Source: Callaeas wilsoni
Taxonomy: Eukaryota; Chordata; Aves; Passeriformes; Callaeidae
Assembly: GCA_013398955.1 (NCBI GenBank)
Contig: VWPU01017867.1
Coordinates: 26,933 to 90,932, forward strand
Reading direction: 5' to 3'
Length of the DNA: 64,000 bases
Shown here: positions 50,834-62,982 of the stretch, in pieces
Position numbering within the stretch: the stretch's first letter is position 1
Layout of the letters: every line of letters starts with the position of its first letter
Translations under genes and position numbers: made by a program
The notes under the pieces: model-generated
What the model was told of the DNA's origin: nothing
Databases searched by the model: none
What the model saw: only the letters and a program-made list of their open reading frames with translations

Positions 50834-51835
50834 GCTGCAGAGATGGAGGCAGCTGGCAGCAAGCAAAGCCTTCCTGACGAGTGAGTTCTTTGCTACCTCT
50901 CCCTCCCTGCAGCTGGGATGCTTCTTTATCATCAAGTCACTGCTGGAGATCACTCTGAGCTACTCGAAGATGAAATATTTACTATTTATCAGTGACTCAA
51001 GGAATAGTGCCGGTGTTTATTGGCCCCCTGCCTCTTAAACCAAATATTCCCTCTGTTGGCAGCTCCCATGATTTATCCTTGAGAGAGGCTGAACTCCAGC
51101 TCAGGGACTCCAAAATGCTACTTCGGTTTCAGGAATGTTCTGAGTTTCCCCTGAGAGCCATAAAAATCTCAAACTGATGGTGCTATATCCAGAGCTGTGG
51201 TGCAGGAGGGGCATGAGGGAGGAGCACTGCCAGGGTTTAAAAGCATTTCTTTCCTTGAGCACTTGGAAAATGGAGGACAAACTTACTTATTGTTAAAGCC
51301 AGGTAGCACTAATTGTTAATTATTGCCCCAAAAGCAAATGACACCGAACCCCTCCTAATGTTTTTTAAATTTAGTTTCAATTCTAAAAATCAGAGAAAAT
51401 CAGCTATTTTGGAAAAGAGAACTTCTTGCACTGGCTTTTTACAGTTTGAGGATGCCCAGTGCAGCAGTATCCCATCCCTGAACTCCAATGGGACCATGTA
51501 AAAGGGGTCTCGGGGGGAGCTGCTCCCCTTTGGAAAACAGGAATTTCCGAAAGAGATGTCCTGGTGTGCAGGGAGAATACAGCCAGCATTGCAACCAGCA
51601 GCCCATCCCTAAAATACTCACCAAAAAAACCCCCAAGATTTTGTTTGCATTCAAGCTTTGAAGTTCTCACACCCGTTGTGGGCTTTTGAACATGTGGTGG
51701 GTTTTTATAAAAACCTGCCTTTTCCTCGCATATTTTATTACCCAGTGTGTCAGCTGACCTGCAAGAAACAGGGTTTTCTCAAAAATCCTGAAGGAGATCC
51801 ATTTCAGAGATGGATGGGGTCTATTTGGGGATTGT

Positions 51836-51957
51836 TATTATTATTATTGCTATTACTCTTCACTGTTATTATTACTATTGTGACAGCACCAGTGACTCCT
51901 CCCAAAATTAACCCTTCTGTGATCATTATCTTTATTATTGTTATTATTCTTCTCCCT
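51836..51957. repeat. Imperfect TTA trinucleotide repeat
   Basis: Two runs of ATT/TTA triplets around 51836-51890 and 51925-51950, with interruptions. The second run stops directly at the left arm of the inverted repeat. Confidence 0.85.
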
Positions 51958-52140
51958 ATTCCCTTGGCCTTATATTTCTCTACACTTCTAGAAAACTGAC
52001 TCTCTTCTGCTTTCAGCGTTACTCTGTCAGGGCCCCATCATAGAATAATCACAGAGAAAAATATCTTTTCAGCCTGGTTTTTCAGTACTTAGTTCAGGCA
52101 CTGCTGCCTAGGGGCCTGCACTGAGGCAGCTGAATTTAAT
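51958..52140. repeat. Left arm of a perfect 183-bp inverted repeat
   Basis: From 'attcccttggccttatattt' to 'gaggcagctgaatttaat'. Its reverse complement is found base for base at 53194-53376. The arms are 1,053 bases apart. The sequence is not CR1 or LTR and contains no gene. Confidence 0.95.
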
Positions 52141-53153
52141 CACCAAATTCAAAGTGTTTCTGCTGTTTTTCCTATTTTTTCTCCACTCCAGATTATTTAT
52201 CTACTTCAGTTACTCCATTACTCTTTATCTACTTCAAAAAGGCCTTTTGCTGCTACCAGATATCACAAAATACGAAGGCAAGAAGCTAAAATTTTTGTTT
52301 GCTGCTGTTTCTTTTAGGGAAAACAGTTTTTCTAGCAGGTTCAGTAAAACGAGCAGCCTGTGTGGGCTCGGGCTGGTGAGGCAGAAGCGGGTTTGGAATA
52401 CCCAGGGCAGGAAGAATTTCCTCACAAGGTACAGACAGAGAACTCGTGCCAGTTCAAGCAGGGTAAATTCACATCCCCAAAAAGTCTGTGCATTCCCATC
52501 GACTTCCCGAGGAGCTGTATGAGAATTTATAGAGTGCATGAGGAATTGCAGAGAATCTGAGCAGCCAAAGCCCTGCCAATGCAGAGGAACACGAACATGT
52601 ACTTATTTATGAGCGCAGAGCCCAGACCCATAAATTGCCTCCTCCTTTTGCCAAAAGCACAGGTTCCTTGGGGCTGTTAGCAAGCTATTTTCAGGCCCTT
52701 CCATGCCTTACACTCTGCTGTTATGCCCAAGGAACATTTGATTGGGAATTCAGCTGCCTGATTCTGAATGCGGGGCACGTACCCCAAAGAGAGGCAGTTA
52801 AATTAAATTACAAGGCTTGGTTGCGTTGTTCTTTCACTTACGACACGCCTGCAGTGTCTCCCCAGGAAATATCTGAATATAAATCTCATCCCAGGCTCTA
52901 TTTCCATATGGATCTGGGCATATTGCAGGGTTTCTGAGGGCTCCCGAGAACCATATGCCCCTGGTGCTGCCAAGGGATGGTGCCCAAACACTCCAGAATC
53001 CCTGCTCCCCTCCCTGGGGACATTTATTTTGCTGAAAGCCGGGTATAAAAATACAATCTGGGGTCTGTGGAGGCAGGTGGCAAACAGCAAACGGGCCAGG
53101 CCACCTGTGCTGTAGCCCCTGGGATGTCCGGGGCAGTTTTGCCATCTTGTGGT

Positions 53154-53194
53154 GGTCTGGAAGCAAAGCCGGGGAAGAGGATCTGGGAGGAGAA
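53154..53194. repeat. 41-bp direct repeat, left copy
   Basis: From 'ggtctggaagcaaagcc' to 'tctgggaggagaa'. An identical copy is at 53383-53423. The two copies bracket the right arm of the inverted repeat. Confidence 0.95.
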
Positions 53195-53376
53195 TTAAAT
53201 TCAGCTGCCTCAGTGCAGGCCCCTAGGCAGCAGTGCCTGAACTAAGTACTGAAAAACCAGGCTGAAAAGATATTTTTCTCTGTGATTATTCTATGATGGG
53301 GCCCTGACAGAGTAACGCTGAAAGCAGAAGAGAGTCAGTTTTCTAGAAGTGTAGAGAAATATAAGGCCAAGGGAAT
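53194..53376. repeat. Right arm of a perfect 183-bp inverted repeat
   Basis: Exact reverse complement of 51958-52140. It fills almost the whole gap between the two 41-bp direct repeats, leaving only 'gggaag' (53377-53382) unexplained. This suggests that this arm is the inserted copy and the left arm the source. Confidence 0.95.
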
Positions 53377-53382
53377 GGGAAG

Positions 53383-53423
53383 GGTCTGGAAGCAAAGCCG
53401 GGGAAGAGGATCTGGGAGGAGAA
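53383..53423. repeat. 41-bp direct repeat, right copy
   Basis: Identical to 53154-53194. Sequence then continues into 'agtggtgccacaggaactc', 30 bases before LTR-like copy B. Confidence 0.95.
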
Positions 53424-53453
53424 AGTGGTGCCACAGGAACTCGGGAAAATGGG

Positions 53454-53953
53454 TGTCAGGAAAATTAATCCACCAACACCAGAGGCTGATGTCCAAAAAG
53501 GAGACAGAGGAGTCTCGTTATTTTATTTGAGTAAAGGGAGAGGCCATGGGGCATTCCCCTGGGGTCTCTCCAATTTCTGGAGGACTCAGCCTCCTTTTTA
53601 TCCTAATTTCCCGACCGCATTTTCCCTCTCTCTTTCCCCATTGGCTGAGGTACTTGAGAGGTACAGACTTCCCAGAACGCCTAATTCCTAAGATTCCCTT
53701 CTAATGTATACCCCCCTTGCGTTTTTTTAATTCCTATGGAATTTATGGTTCTCCTCATTGTTTCTTTCATCTTTTGATATTCAATTTCATTTATTAGCAG
53801 ACCTACAGTTTACTGATAAAGGTAAATCTCTCTTTGCATTCATCAGTCAGTGGAACCCTTCCCATTGTTTCTTTTATCTCTCAGTGCTGGTTTTTATCTC
53901 CCGGCAGGCCGCAGTTTATTTGTAAAGACAATCCCTCATTCTTTTCCATCCCT
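53454..53953 (-). mobile_element. Solo LTR-like element, copy B
   Basis: Same family and orientation as copy A at 50329, with the same TGTCAGGAAAATTAATCC left end and shared internal blocks such as 'ccccattggctgaggtactt' and 'gacctacagttta'. By eye the copies are about 90% identical, too diverged for a young provirus pair. The 2.6 kb between them shows no retroviral frames, primer-binding site or polypurine tract at the expected places. Confidence 0.65.
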
Positions 53954-54189
53954 CTTCCAGAAAAACTTTGCTGCTGGCACTGATTGAGGGTTTTTGCCAG
54001 AAAAGCACAAGCGAACAAAGTTCTCACCGGGCTGCTAAGTCTCATCCATGGCAACCTGGAACATCTTTATTCACGTGCCTCCAGCGTTATTTTGGGAGGG
54101 ATGGATGAATTCAGGTGCTGTGAAAAGTCTGCTGCAAACAAACAGATCCCTCCCTGGCACACTGGAAGGATGAACAACGTCCACTGCAG

Positions 54190-54370
54190 GGACACAACCT
54201 CGGGTACACTGGGAGGGTGGGGAGGGGCTGGGCTGGAATTCCCAGAGCAGCTGTGGCTGCCCCTGGATCCCTGGAGGTGTCCAAGGCCAGCTTGGATGGG
54301 GTTTGGAGCAGCCTGGGACAGTGGGAGGTGTCCCAAATTAGAGGACAGAGGTTGGAATATGAATGCTGAT
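54190..54370 (+). mobile_element. CR1 LINE fragment (3' end)
   Basis: Contains 'gctgtggctgcccctggatc', 'aaggccagcttggatgggg' and 'gcctgggacagtgggaggtg'. The tail is missing after about 54345. Confidence 0.85.
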
Positions 54371-55644
54371 CCCTCCAAGCCTCCATGCTAGAAGGGCTCA
54401 TCTCCGTGCCTGACCTGTGAGAGTTTTTTCACTGTTTTTTACACTATAAAATCCCAGGAGATTTTAAACTGACTGCTAAGCCCTGGTCACATCCCCCATG
54501 GGGTCCCCCCTGCACCCACCAGTGAGGCTTCTCCAAATTGTCGGAGGAAAGGACAAAGCAGAACTGGATTAAAGCACAAAACAAAACTGGATTAAAGCAC
54601 AAATGTGGGATATTATTTCATTCCACCACTACCCCAGAGCCTGGGAAAGCTCGATCCTCTACCACCAGCCAGGCTTTAGAGAGGGCAGGGAATCAGAGGG
54701 GAGCAAATCATAGGGGTTTCGAGAGCTTGGGCCAATCCATGGATAATTTGGGTCTCAGCCTTGCCTGATCCTCTGGGACCATTTCCCTCTAACCAAGGGG
54801 AGATGTGAAAAGGCCTGGAGAGGGAGGACACCTCACAGCCCGTGACGTGCCTGCTCCTTCAGGTACCACCCAAAAGGAGCCATTCCTGGGAATTGCCAGG
54901 GATTCAGAGCTGGGAGCCTGAGTGCTGCTTAGGGCTGTGACAGCTCAATGTCACCCAGTGCCAGCCCAGGTCCCAGCTGCTGTTTGAGCTGGCACCTGGC
55001 CTGTCCTCCCTGTTCCAGAAACACCGAGGTGACATCCACCTCCTCTCTCCACCTCTCCCATGGTCCATTTGTCTTTGTCCTGCAGGGAAAAGAAAAAAAA
55101 AAAGCCCCAGGAATATTTATAAATAAACCAGGACATTTTCCTCCTTGCTTGATGCCATTAAGGGAGAGGGCTGCAGCTGCTTTCACCTTCCTTGGACTGT
55201 TTTGCAACAAAAATCTTGCAAGAATCTGTAGAAAACCCTGTGGGAGTGGCTCTGATGGGCTTTGGTGGGGACAATCACTTGTAAAACTTGCTGCAGAGTT
55301 CTGTGCATATACTCAAAAATGCTGTGAAAAACCGATGATTCCCTGTTATACTTACGGCCAATCTTGATTTGGGGCGGGGGGGACGAGGTTATTTGAGAGA
55401 GGCATGAACCAGCATTTATCTAATCCAGGATAATGTGAAATATGGCAGGGTTTGATGTCGAAAAGCATTACACAAAAATGCAAAGGCCTGCGTGCTTTGG
55501 GGAGGAAGTGATGCGAACAGGGAGGGAGAACGGGAGCCTCAGGAAAGGAACAAAAACTCGATTTAAACCTGGGTATCTGGTGCCCTCCTGTGGAAATGAG
55601 AGGAGCAAATACCAGGTGGATTTAATGAGCAGCTCCTGCTCTGC
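54371..55644. other. Intergenic DNA, nothing recognised
   Basis: No gene recognised. A small imperfect duplication ('aactggattaaagcacaaa' twice) lies at about 54559-54604. A 139-codon frame at 54948-55367 (+) has no known domain. Confidence 0.5.
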
Positions 55645-56075
55645 TCTGGAGCCAGGCTGAGAGAGCTGGGGGTGCTCACCTGGAGAAGGGAAAGCTCCAG
55701 GGAGAGCTCAGCGCCCCTTCCAGGGCCTAAAGGGGCGCCAGGGAGAGCTCAGAGCCCCTTCCAGAGCCTAAAGGGCCCCCAGGAGAGCTGGAGAGGGACT
55801 GGGGACGAGGGATGGAGGGACAGGACACAGGGAATGGCTTCCCACTGCCAGAGGGCAGGGATGGATGGGATATTGGGAAGGAATTCCTGGCTGTGAGGGT
55901 GGGGAGGGGCTGGGATGGAATTCCCAGAGAAGCTGTGGCTGCCCCTGGATCCCTGGAGGTGCCTGAGGCCAGGCTGGAGCACCCTGGGACAGTGGGAGGT
56001 GTCCCTGCCATGTCTCTGCCATGGAATTGGGTGGGTTTTGAGGTCCCTTCCAGCTCAAACCAGTCCCTGGCTCCC
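55645..56075 (+). mobile_element. CR1 LINE fragment with internal duplication
   Basis: Starts near 'ccaggctgagagagctgg'. A short segment with 'gggagagctcagcgcccctt' is duplicated in tandem about 55697-55770. It then continues through 'ctggagagggactggggac', 'gggatattgggaaggaattc', 'gctgtggctgcccctggatc' and the tail 'ccagctcaaaccagtccc'. It is the longest plus-strand CR1 piece in the window. Confidence 0.9.
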
Positions 56076-56584
56076 TGATACCAGTCGCAGCTCTGTTGCT
56101 CTCGTCATTCCGTGGGACACAGCCCCAGGGGGTGGGGGAAGGATGGCTCCAGAGATGAGCCCCAGGTTCCAACAGATCCCCGAGAACAGCCCCACACACC
56201 CCAGGGGAACCTTCCTTTTATTGTGGGAATGCAGAACAAGAAGTGATGGCAGAGAGATGCAAGGCAGGCCAGTTCAGGCCAGAAGCAGGGAGAAAAATGA
56301 GCCATGAAGATGATTAATCCGTGGAATAAATTACCAAGGGATTTCCTGCCACTTGAGGCTTCGCAAGTCAGCACTGGGAGGCACCCGCCAAGTTTTAGTG
56401 GTTAATGGTCAAAAAAAATGCTTGTGGAAAGAACAACACATTCAAGCACAGAGTGGTAAATCCAGAGCAGGGGTGCCAGGGCTAGAAGTCAGTCACAGCT
56501 TCCAGGAGTGAGCAGAGGGCACCTCCTCTGGCCTGGGTTATAGGGGAGAAAAAATCATTTCCTCTAATTGCTTACTGTATCTCT

Positions 56585-56890
56585 TTAATGAAGGGAACTT
56601 TGTCCCACCCTTGCCATGGGCAGGGACACCTCCCCTTATCCCAGGGTGCCCCAAGCTCTGTCCAGCCTGGCCTTGGACACTTCCAGGGATCCAGGGGCAA
56701 CCACAGCTTCTCTGGGAATTCCATCCCAGCCCCTCGCCACCCTCCCAGGGAGGAATTTCTTCCCAATATCCCACCTATCCCCACCCTCTGGCAGTGGGAA
56801 GCCATTCCCCCTTGTCCTGGCACTCCAGGGCCTCGTCAAAAGTCCTTCTCCAGCTCTCTTGGAGAGCTGGGGTTTCTCTCTCTCTGGGGG
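56585..56890 (-). mobile_element. CR1 LINE fragment (3' end)
   Basis: Reverse-complement CR1 with 'ccttgccatgggcagggac', 'agcctggccttggacactt', 'gatccaggggcaaccacagc' and 'ccctctggcagtgggaagcc'. It is 5'-truncated near 56885. Confidence 0.9.
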
Positions 56891-56909
56891 TTCTTTAATG
56901 CAATAAATA

Positions 56910-56975
56910 GATGGGTAACGTTTATAACTTGCTCTGTATCTGATGGGTAACGTTTATAACTTGCTCCGTATCTGA
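56910..56975. repeat. 32-bp tandem duplication
   Basis: The 32-bp unit starting 'gatgggtaacgtttataact' occurs at about 56910 and 56942 with one mismatch (tct against tcc). Confidence 0.9.
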
Positions 56976-58384
56976 TCTGAGACAAGTGTCCTGTCAGGCT
57001 TTAACAAGAAGAGAACACACTCAGGTGATTCATGTCTCTTTAACATTGAAATACCCTCCAATACATTAATTTAACCGAGAGGATGTATGTGTATGTCACG
57101 TCACAGTAATTACAAGCCCTGTGCATGTTCCACATTTATTACATCCTAAATCATTCCCGAGATGATCCGTGTGCCTCGAGGGAGCTGGGCCTTTACATTT
57201 CCCCATGTCCTGCTGCCACCTGATGGCACTAGGGAAAACCGGCAAATTTGGGGCTAAAAGAGGAGGAAAACGGGTTCTAAAGCTTCTGCAGTACAGTGAC
57301 ATTTATTGCTGTGCCACCAAGGGATAAATCAGGCTGCACTGTCCTCATGTCTGATAACCTCCCTCTCCTGGGAGCTGACAGCTCCTGTTCCAGGTCAGTC
57401 ACATCCATCACCTACTTTGTTTCTTCTCCTTTCAGCCACAGAATTCTCCACTGATGTTAAAGTCAGATTAGATCTAATTTGGGCCTTGCACAATGGGCCG
57501 GCAGAGAACCGAATTAGCACCTATTAACGAGCTGTGGGCTGCCGGATCAGGAATTACCTGGGTGCAGGGGCTGACCGAATCCAAGGATTCCTGTGCTCCT
57601 GTGCAGAAGCAAACCAGGGCTGCCCCACTGACCCCAATATCCTCCTGAACTTCCTCCCTGCCTCGGTCCCTCAGCACATCTTGGGTTTAGATCTGGCTGT
57701 TGGCAATTCTTCCTGACCTCAAAACCTTCTCTACTCGGCCAGTTCCAAAAGCTTCACGGAGTCCCTGGCATTTAGTTCCTCAGGAAGAGGTTTCTTTTGT
57801 TCCAGTTCAGGTGCTGGAGGAGGAAATTAAAGATAGAATGAAACCAAATGGAGGCTCTGCAGGTGTGTGTTAACTACCTGTGCTTCAGGCTGAATGCATC
57901 TTTCACTGGGATGTTATTGCTGGGATTAGCTGGTAAATCTTATATACAGCTACCCACCAACCCTGCTCCGTGGGACCTGACTGCACAGGTGCTAATATCT
58001 AATTTAAGCTGCCAGTAGCCAAATATCTGCAAGTCCCTGGTGCCAGAGCCAGGATCCCGATGTTAACCAGAGGTCTCTTTACCAGGGGATGACCATTGAC
58101 ACTTCCCAGTAGATAATAAGGAAAAACCCTCTTCAAACTTCCCACTCTATGGGGTGCCAGGTTTAAAGCTGTGTGGAGGAAACTCAGCGCATTTCACAGA
58201 GTTCTCCAACATTTGGGTTCGTTCAGATGAGGAACAAGAGCTAAACCTCCTCACAGAGTCAGTCACAAACTCCAGATCTGGGGGGACATCCCCCAGAGGG
58301 CTGAGCTGGTGGCTGTAGGGATGCAGCATGAACACTCAGCAGCTGACAGGGATGCTTGGCTGTCCCTGCGACAGTGAAACCCAA
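56976..58384. other. Intergenic DNA, nothing recognised
   Basis: No exon or transposon that I can name. It lies between the CR1 copy at 56.6 kb and the 46-bp minisatellite. Confidence 0.5.
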
Positions 58385-58960
58385 CCACACCATCCCCAGT
58401 TCCACCGGCATTTTTCCTGTAAAACCCAACCACCACCGCCCCAGGTTCCACTGGTGTTTTTGCTGTAAAGCCCAGCGATGACCACCCAAAGTTCCGCTGG
58501 TTTTTCCTGTAAATCCCAGCTATGACCACCCAAAGTTCCACTGGTGTTTGTCCTGTAAATCCCAGCTATGAGCACCCAAAGGTCCACTGGTGTTTTTCCC
58601 ATAAATCCCAACTATGACCACCCCAAGTTCCACTGGTGTTTTTGCTGTAAATCCCAGCTATGACCACCCAAAGTTCCGCTGGTTTTTCCTGTAAATCCCA
58701 GCTATGACCACCCAAAGTTCCACTGGCATTTTTCCTGTAAATCCCAACTATGACCACCCAAAATTCCACTGGCATTTTTCCTGTAAATCCCAACTATGAG
58801 CATCTTAAGTTCCACTGTTGTTTTTCCTGTAAATCCCAACTATGAGCATCTTAAGTTCCACTGTTGTTTTTCCTGTAAATCCCAACTATGACCACCCCAA
58901 GTTCCACTGGTGTTTTTGCTGTAAATCCCAAGCACTATCATCCCAATTTCCACTGGAGCT
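58385..58960. repeat. 46-bp minisatellite, about 12 units
   Basis: Units read 'gttccactggcatttttcct', then 'gtaaatcccaactatga', then a CCACCC or GCATCT joint. Copies vary: some have 'tggtgtttttgctg', some lose three bases after 'ccgctggt', and a pair near 58780-58870 shares 'agcatcttaagttccact'. The array lies 440 bases past the inferred DPYSL2 poly(A) site. Trp- and Gly-rich open frames on the minus strand are repeat artefacts. Confidence 0.93.
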
Positions 58961-59399
58961 GTTCCAGCCAGCTCCAGCTCTCCCCACTCAGTTGCTGCCT
59001 GTGCCTCCTATTTATGACTGTGCTTTTTCCCCCGTTCCTTGGCTGGCAGAGGGTCCAAGCAGAACCACGCTGGGGGGCTGAGGGCTACTTTTAGGGGCTT
59101 TTGCTCACATTCCATCAGTGATCCACGCAATGCAGAGCCAGGATTTTTCACGCAACTCTCTCTGCTTTGCCAAATGCTGTTTTAAACAGAGTGCCCTCAG
59201 TCACAGCTCGCTTTTCTCGAGGAAATGGCTCGGTGGCCCATCAGTTCCTCGTCACCATCACCTCAGAGCTCCTCTCCCCACCAGCCCACCCCAGCCTGGC
59301 TTGCAGGGCTGTTGGTCCCTGCTGAAGGCCACGGCCCAGAACAGTGACACGCAACACCCAGCGCCTCGAGACACAGACGCACCTGCTGAAACAACAACA

Positions 59400-62135
59400 T
59401 TTTTTCTTTATTAGGAGTTCCCATGGTAATATAACACAGAGTTCTGAAGGAATAAAACACAAGACTTGGGGTTGGGGCGGGGGGTGTTTTTGCCATTGCG
59501 ACAATGGTCAAATATCAGTACTCCTCTTCGTCTACACACATGATCAGATTTAGCACTTACAGCTCCTCCACTCATGGTTCACAATCACAAATCCAAGGGT
59601 TAAATCCAGCTAGTATTAAATCCTACTTTTTCTTTTATTATTTTTAGAGCTTCAAGTCACTGCGGTTAGTTAATTAATTAATTAAGTCATCGTCTTTTTT
59701 TTAAGCATTTACATATGACATTCATTAAACAGACACAAAGCGGACGAGCTCTCACAGGAAAAACATGCTTACATAGCCTGCAAAAATCTTTTTTTTGTGA
59801 TTTTTTTTTCTTTCCTTTTCAAGAACAAATCAAAACTTAACAAGTTATCATGAGTCAGTGAAGGAAAAAAAAAAAGGAAGACTTAAGTGAATACTGAAGA
59901 GCCGCAAGTGTTTCGTAGAATTGAAACGGATCCATAATTCTTTTTTTTTTTTCTCCCCAACTCGTTCAAATTGATTTTAACATACAGGTGACAAAGAAAA
60001 AAATAAAAAAAATGAAAATAGCTGCAATATATATTAAGTTCACGGATTACTTAACAAACAAAGTGCAAACTCTTTATGCAAAACTAAAAGACCCAGGAGT
60101 TGAACCTAAATGCAAAATATGTGGAGGAATATGGCAAAGTTTTTCTTAACTTCTATGTTCAGAGGGGCCTAAAGAATGTAGGTGCTGCAGCTGGGAGGGT
60201 TTAGGTACCTAAGTAGCTTCCAGATGCTTTGCAAATCCCAGGGCTGATACTTCATAACAACAAATTTGGTACTCATTTCTTGAAAGCCTTCATATATATA
60301 TATATATATGTATGTATAGGTTTTTTCCTAGAAGAACGTGTAAACACCATTTAAGAAGATACAACTATGGAAAAACAAGGTTGATGGAGGTGGCAAAGCA
60401 CAAGGAGAAGAGGAAGCAGAAGATGCAGCCAAGAGCCAGGGCAGGCGGGCAGTGGAGGCAATGCCGTGGTGAGAAAAGCTCTCTGTGCTAACACAAGTCC
60501 TTGGGACTGCTGAGCCCTCCAGCTACGCCTGCGTGGGCATCTGATGGTGCACGTTTAGCCTCCATCTCCCAAAAACAAGAAGCCTGCAGTCCCAGAGCTA
60601 CCAGACCTTCCATCTCCGGGGTGGCTGAGCACCCCCAGCCCCAGCTGCCTGTCCCAAAGCTGCGGCTCCTCCACTCCTTTCAGGACCACCGATGCTGACC
60701 AAACCCGGGGCACGTGGGGCTGGCAGGGGAGCAGCCAGGGGAGCAGCCAGGGGAGCAGCCAGGCCTTCCCAGGGGCTGTTCAGGGCTGCTGCAGGGCCCA
60801 GCAGCTGCGACATTCCTGTGAGATTCCCAGCTGCTGGGCACCCGGCCAGCTCCAGCTCCAGCAGCTGGGCCTGGACTGGAACTGCCGCAGGTGCTCAGCA
60901 CCCACTCCCTGCCTGCCCTTTGAGAGCTAAAGATAAGCCCTCAAAGCTTTGAATAACCTCTCCTTGATGGCCAGGAGGGGGTTTCTGCTACACAAACCTT
61001 TCAAGCAACGTGTTGCTCTTTGCCCACAGCCCCCTGCCTGTCCATACCCATCTCCAGGGACAGAAGAAAAACTACCTGCTCCAAACTCTTCCACATACTC
61101 CATCCCAGCAGCTCAGACAGCGTCCAGCTCCTCTCTCTGCACTGATGGACTGAAGATCTCATCCTATGGACCTGCTCCATGCCCTTACTGCAGCTATGTG
61201 GCAAAAAATGGCTGGAAAATGCAACTAAGGGACACCTGAAGTACCAGGGTGGCAGTGGCAGTGACACTGGCGGGACTCTGTGACTTGGATGAGGTTCGGG
61301 AAGAACAGGGAGATTCCCAGTTCTCAGATAAGGCTTTGTAAACACAATGATACAAACATATTAAAAACACACACACGAACATTTTAAAAAAAAAAAGTTT
61401 CCTCAAGGGCCTAATTCGCAGCAAAATCCAAAAGAAAAAAGAAACCAAAGAAAAACCAACCCAACAGAACAGAAGTCCCCAAGGATTCTGGCTCACCCGG
61501 TGGCTGGGGTGATGTTCTCTGTCATTCCTAGTGCTGGGTCCTGTTTCTCTCTCCTGGCAGCATCCAGCGACCTCAGAGCTGGTGGTGGAGAACGGCCACA
61601 GGCAGGCTGGGATTCCTGCCCTCCGTGCTTGCCTAGCTACTTCTGCTGGAACACAGAACTCTACAGAATATCCAGTTTAAAACCCTTGAACTACTCTTCT
61701 GCTTGACATTAAAAAAAAAAAGCTTTTTTTATACGTTTATTTTTATTTATTTCCTTTTTTTTTGTGTGTGTGTGTGTCTTAAAGGCAGCTCCCGGGAAAT
61801 TCACTTTATCCTTCCTTTATTAAAAGAAAGATGCTCAATGGGACAGAGGCCACATATCTCAAATACCCTCTTTACATTTACTCTTTCATGTCAGAGGTGT
61901 CAAAACAAGGTTTATTTCTTTAAATGTGTAAGGGGCTGAGGGGAGGGGGGGGAAGTGAGAGGGGTTGGTGAAGATGAGGAGGGAACCTGAGGGGACTGAA
62001 AGAGGCGCTTTTACTTCAGCCCACCCCCACACTGGGTGCCCGCAGTAACTGTCACAGGCTCTAAAAGAATCGAGAAGGGTCTCCAGGTGCCCCAGTCCCC
62101 CCGGTGTGCCTGGTGGGCACAGGAGGGCTCGCTCC
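59400..62135 (-). other. DPYSL2: Likely DPYSL2 3'UTR
   Basis: From the DPYSL2 stop codon this strand has no further recognisable exon. It runs into AT-rich, T- and A-run sequence typical of long neuronal 3'UTRs. AATAAA on the minus strand lies at 59407-59412 (TTTATT on plus) and would give about 2.7 kb. Nearer signals at 61911-61916 and in 61737-61748 would give shorter forms of about 220-400 bases. Mammalian DPYSL2 also has a 3'UTR of a few kilobases. The end point is inference. Confidence 0.6.
60726..60763. repeat. 12-bp tandem repeat in the DPYSL2 3'UTR
   Basis: Three copies of 'ggggagcagcca' on the plus strand, making a GC-rich island in the otherwise AT-rich likely 3'UTR. In the mRNA this would be CU- and G-rich. 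Confidence 0.9.
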
Positions 62136-62365
<230 letters not shown>

Positions 62366-62699
62366 GCAGGAAAAGCCTTCACTCGCCCCCATTGCCTTAA
62401 TTCTGCTGAAAGCTGTTCTGCATTAATATTGTCTCTGCCCTGAGCACCTGAAGCACCCAGCCCTGCAGAGGTGAGAGCTGGATGAATGATTATCCCTTAG
62501 CCAGCGTTCCCATCCCTTTCTATGCCCTTCCTGCACTGGAACACCAGCTGAGAAATCAAAACTGCCACATCCCAGATCCACAGCTGGTCTCAGGTGACAG
62601 AGCTCTCCTCAAGTTTGTGCCGTCTTAAAAAAAAGGGGTTTTTGCTATAGCCTCTTAAAACCAGAAAATTCACACTTCTAAACACAACTGGAGTGGTCT

Positions 62700-62950
62700 T
62701 AAGCTGAAGGAGGGGAGGGTTAGATGAGATACTGCGAGGAAATTCCTCCCTGTGAGGGTAGTGAGGGGCTGGGATGGAATTCTCAGAGCAGCTGTGGCTG
62801 CTCCATCCTTGGAAGTGTCCAAGGCCAGGCTGGGCAGGGCTTGGAGCACCCTGGGACAGTGGGGGGTGTCCCTGCCATGGCAGGGGGTGGGACTGGATGG
62901 GCTTTAAGGTCTCTTCCCACCCAAACCATTCCAGGATTCCATGATCTACC
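62700..62950 (+). mobile_element. CR1 LINE fragment (3' end)
   Basis: Has 'gagatactgcgaggaaattc', 'gctgtggctgctccatcct', 'aaggccaggctgggcaggg' and the tail 'acccaaaccattccaggatt'. It is antisense within the last DPYSL2 intron. Confidence 0.9.
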
Positions 62951-62982
62951 CTCTCCAGACACCCAGCTGAGGACCGAGCCCA

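Noticed and set aside
50834..53453. Provirus interior between the two LTR-like copies
   Set aside because: No gag, pol or env similarity, and no primer-binding site or polypurine tract next to either copy.
55672..56307. Several plus-strand frames up to 130 codons
   Set aside because: They are pieces of the CR1 element, shifted in and out of frame.
58147..58793. Trp/Gly/Asn-rich minus-strand frames
   Set aside because: They come from the 46-bp minisatellite.
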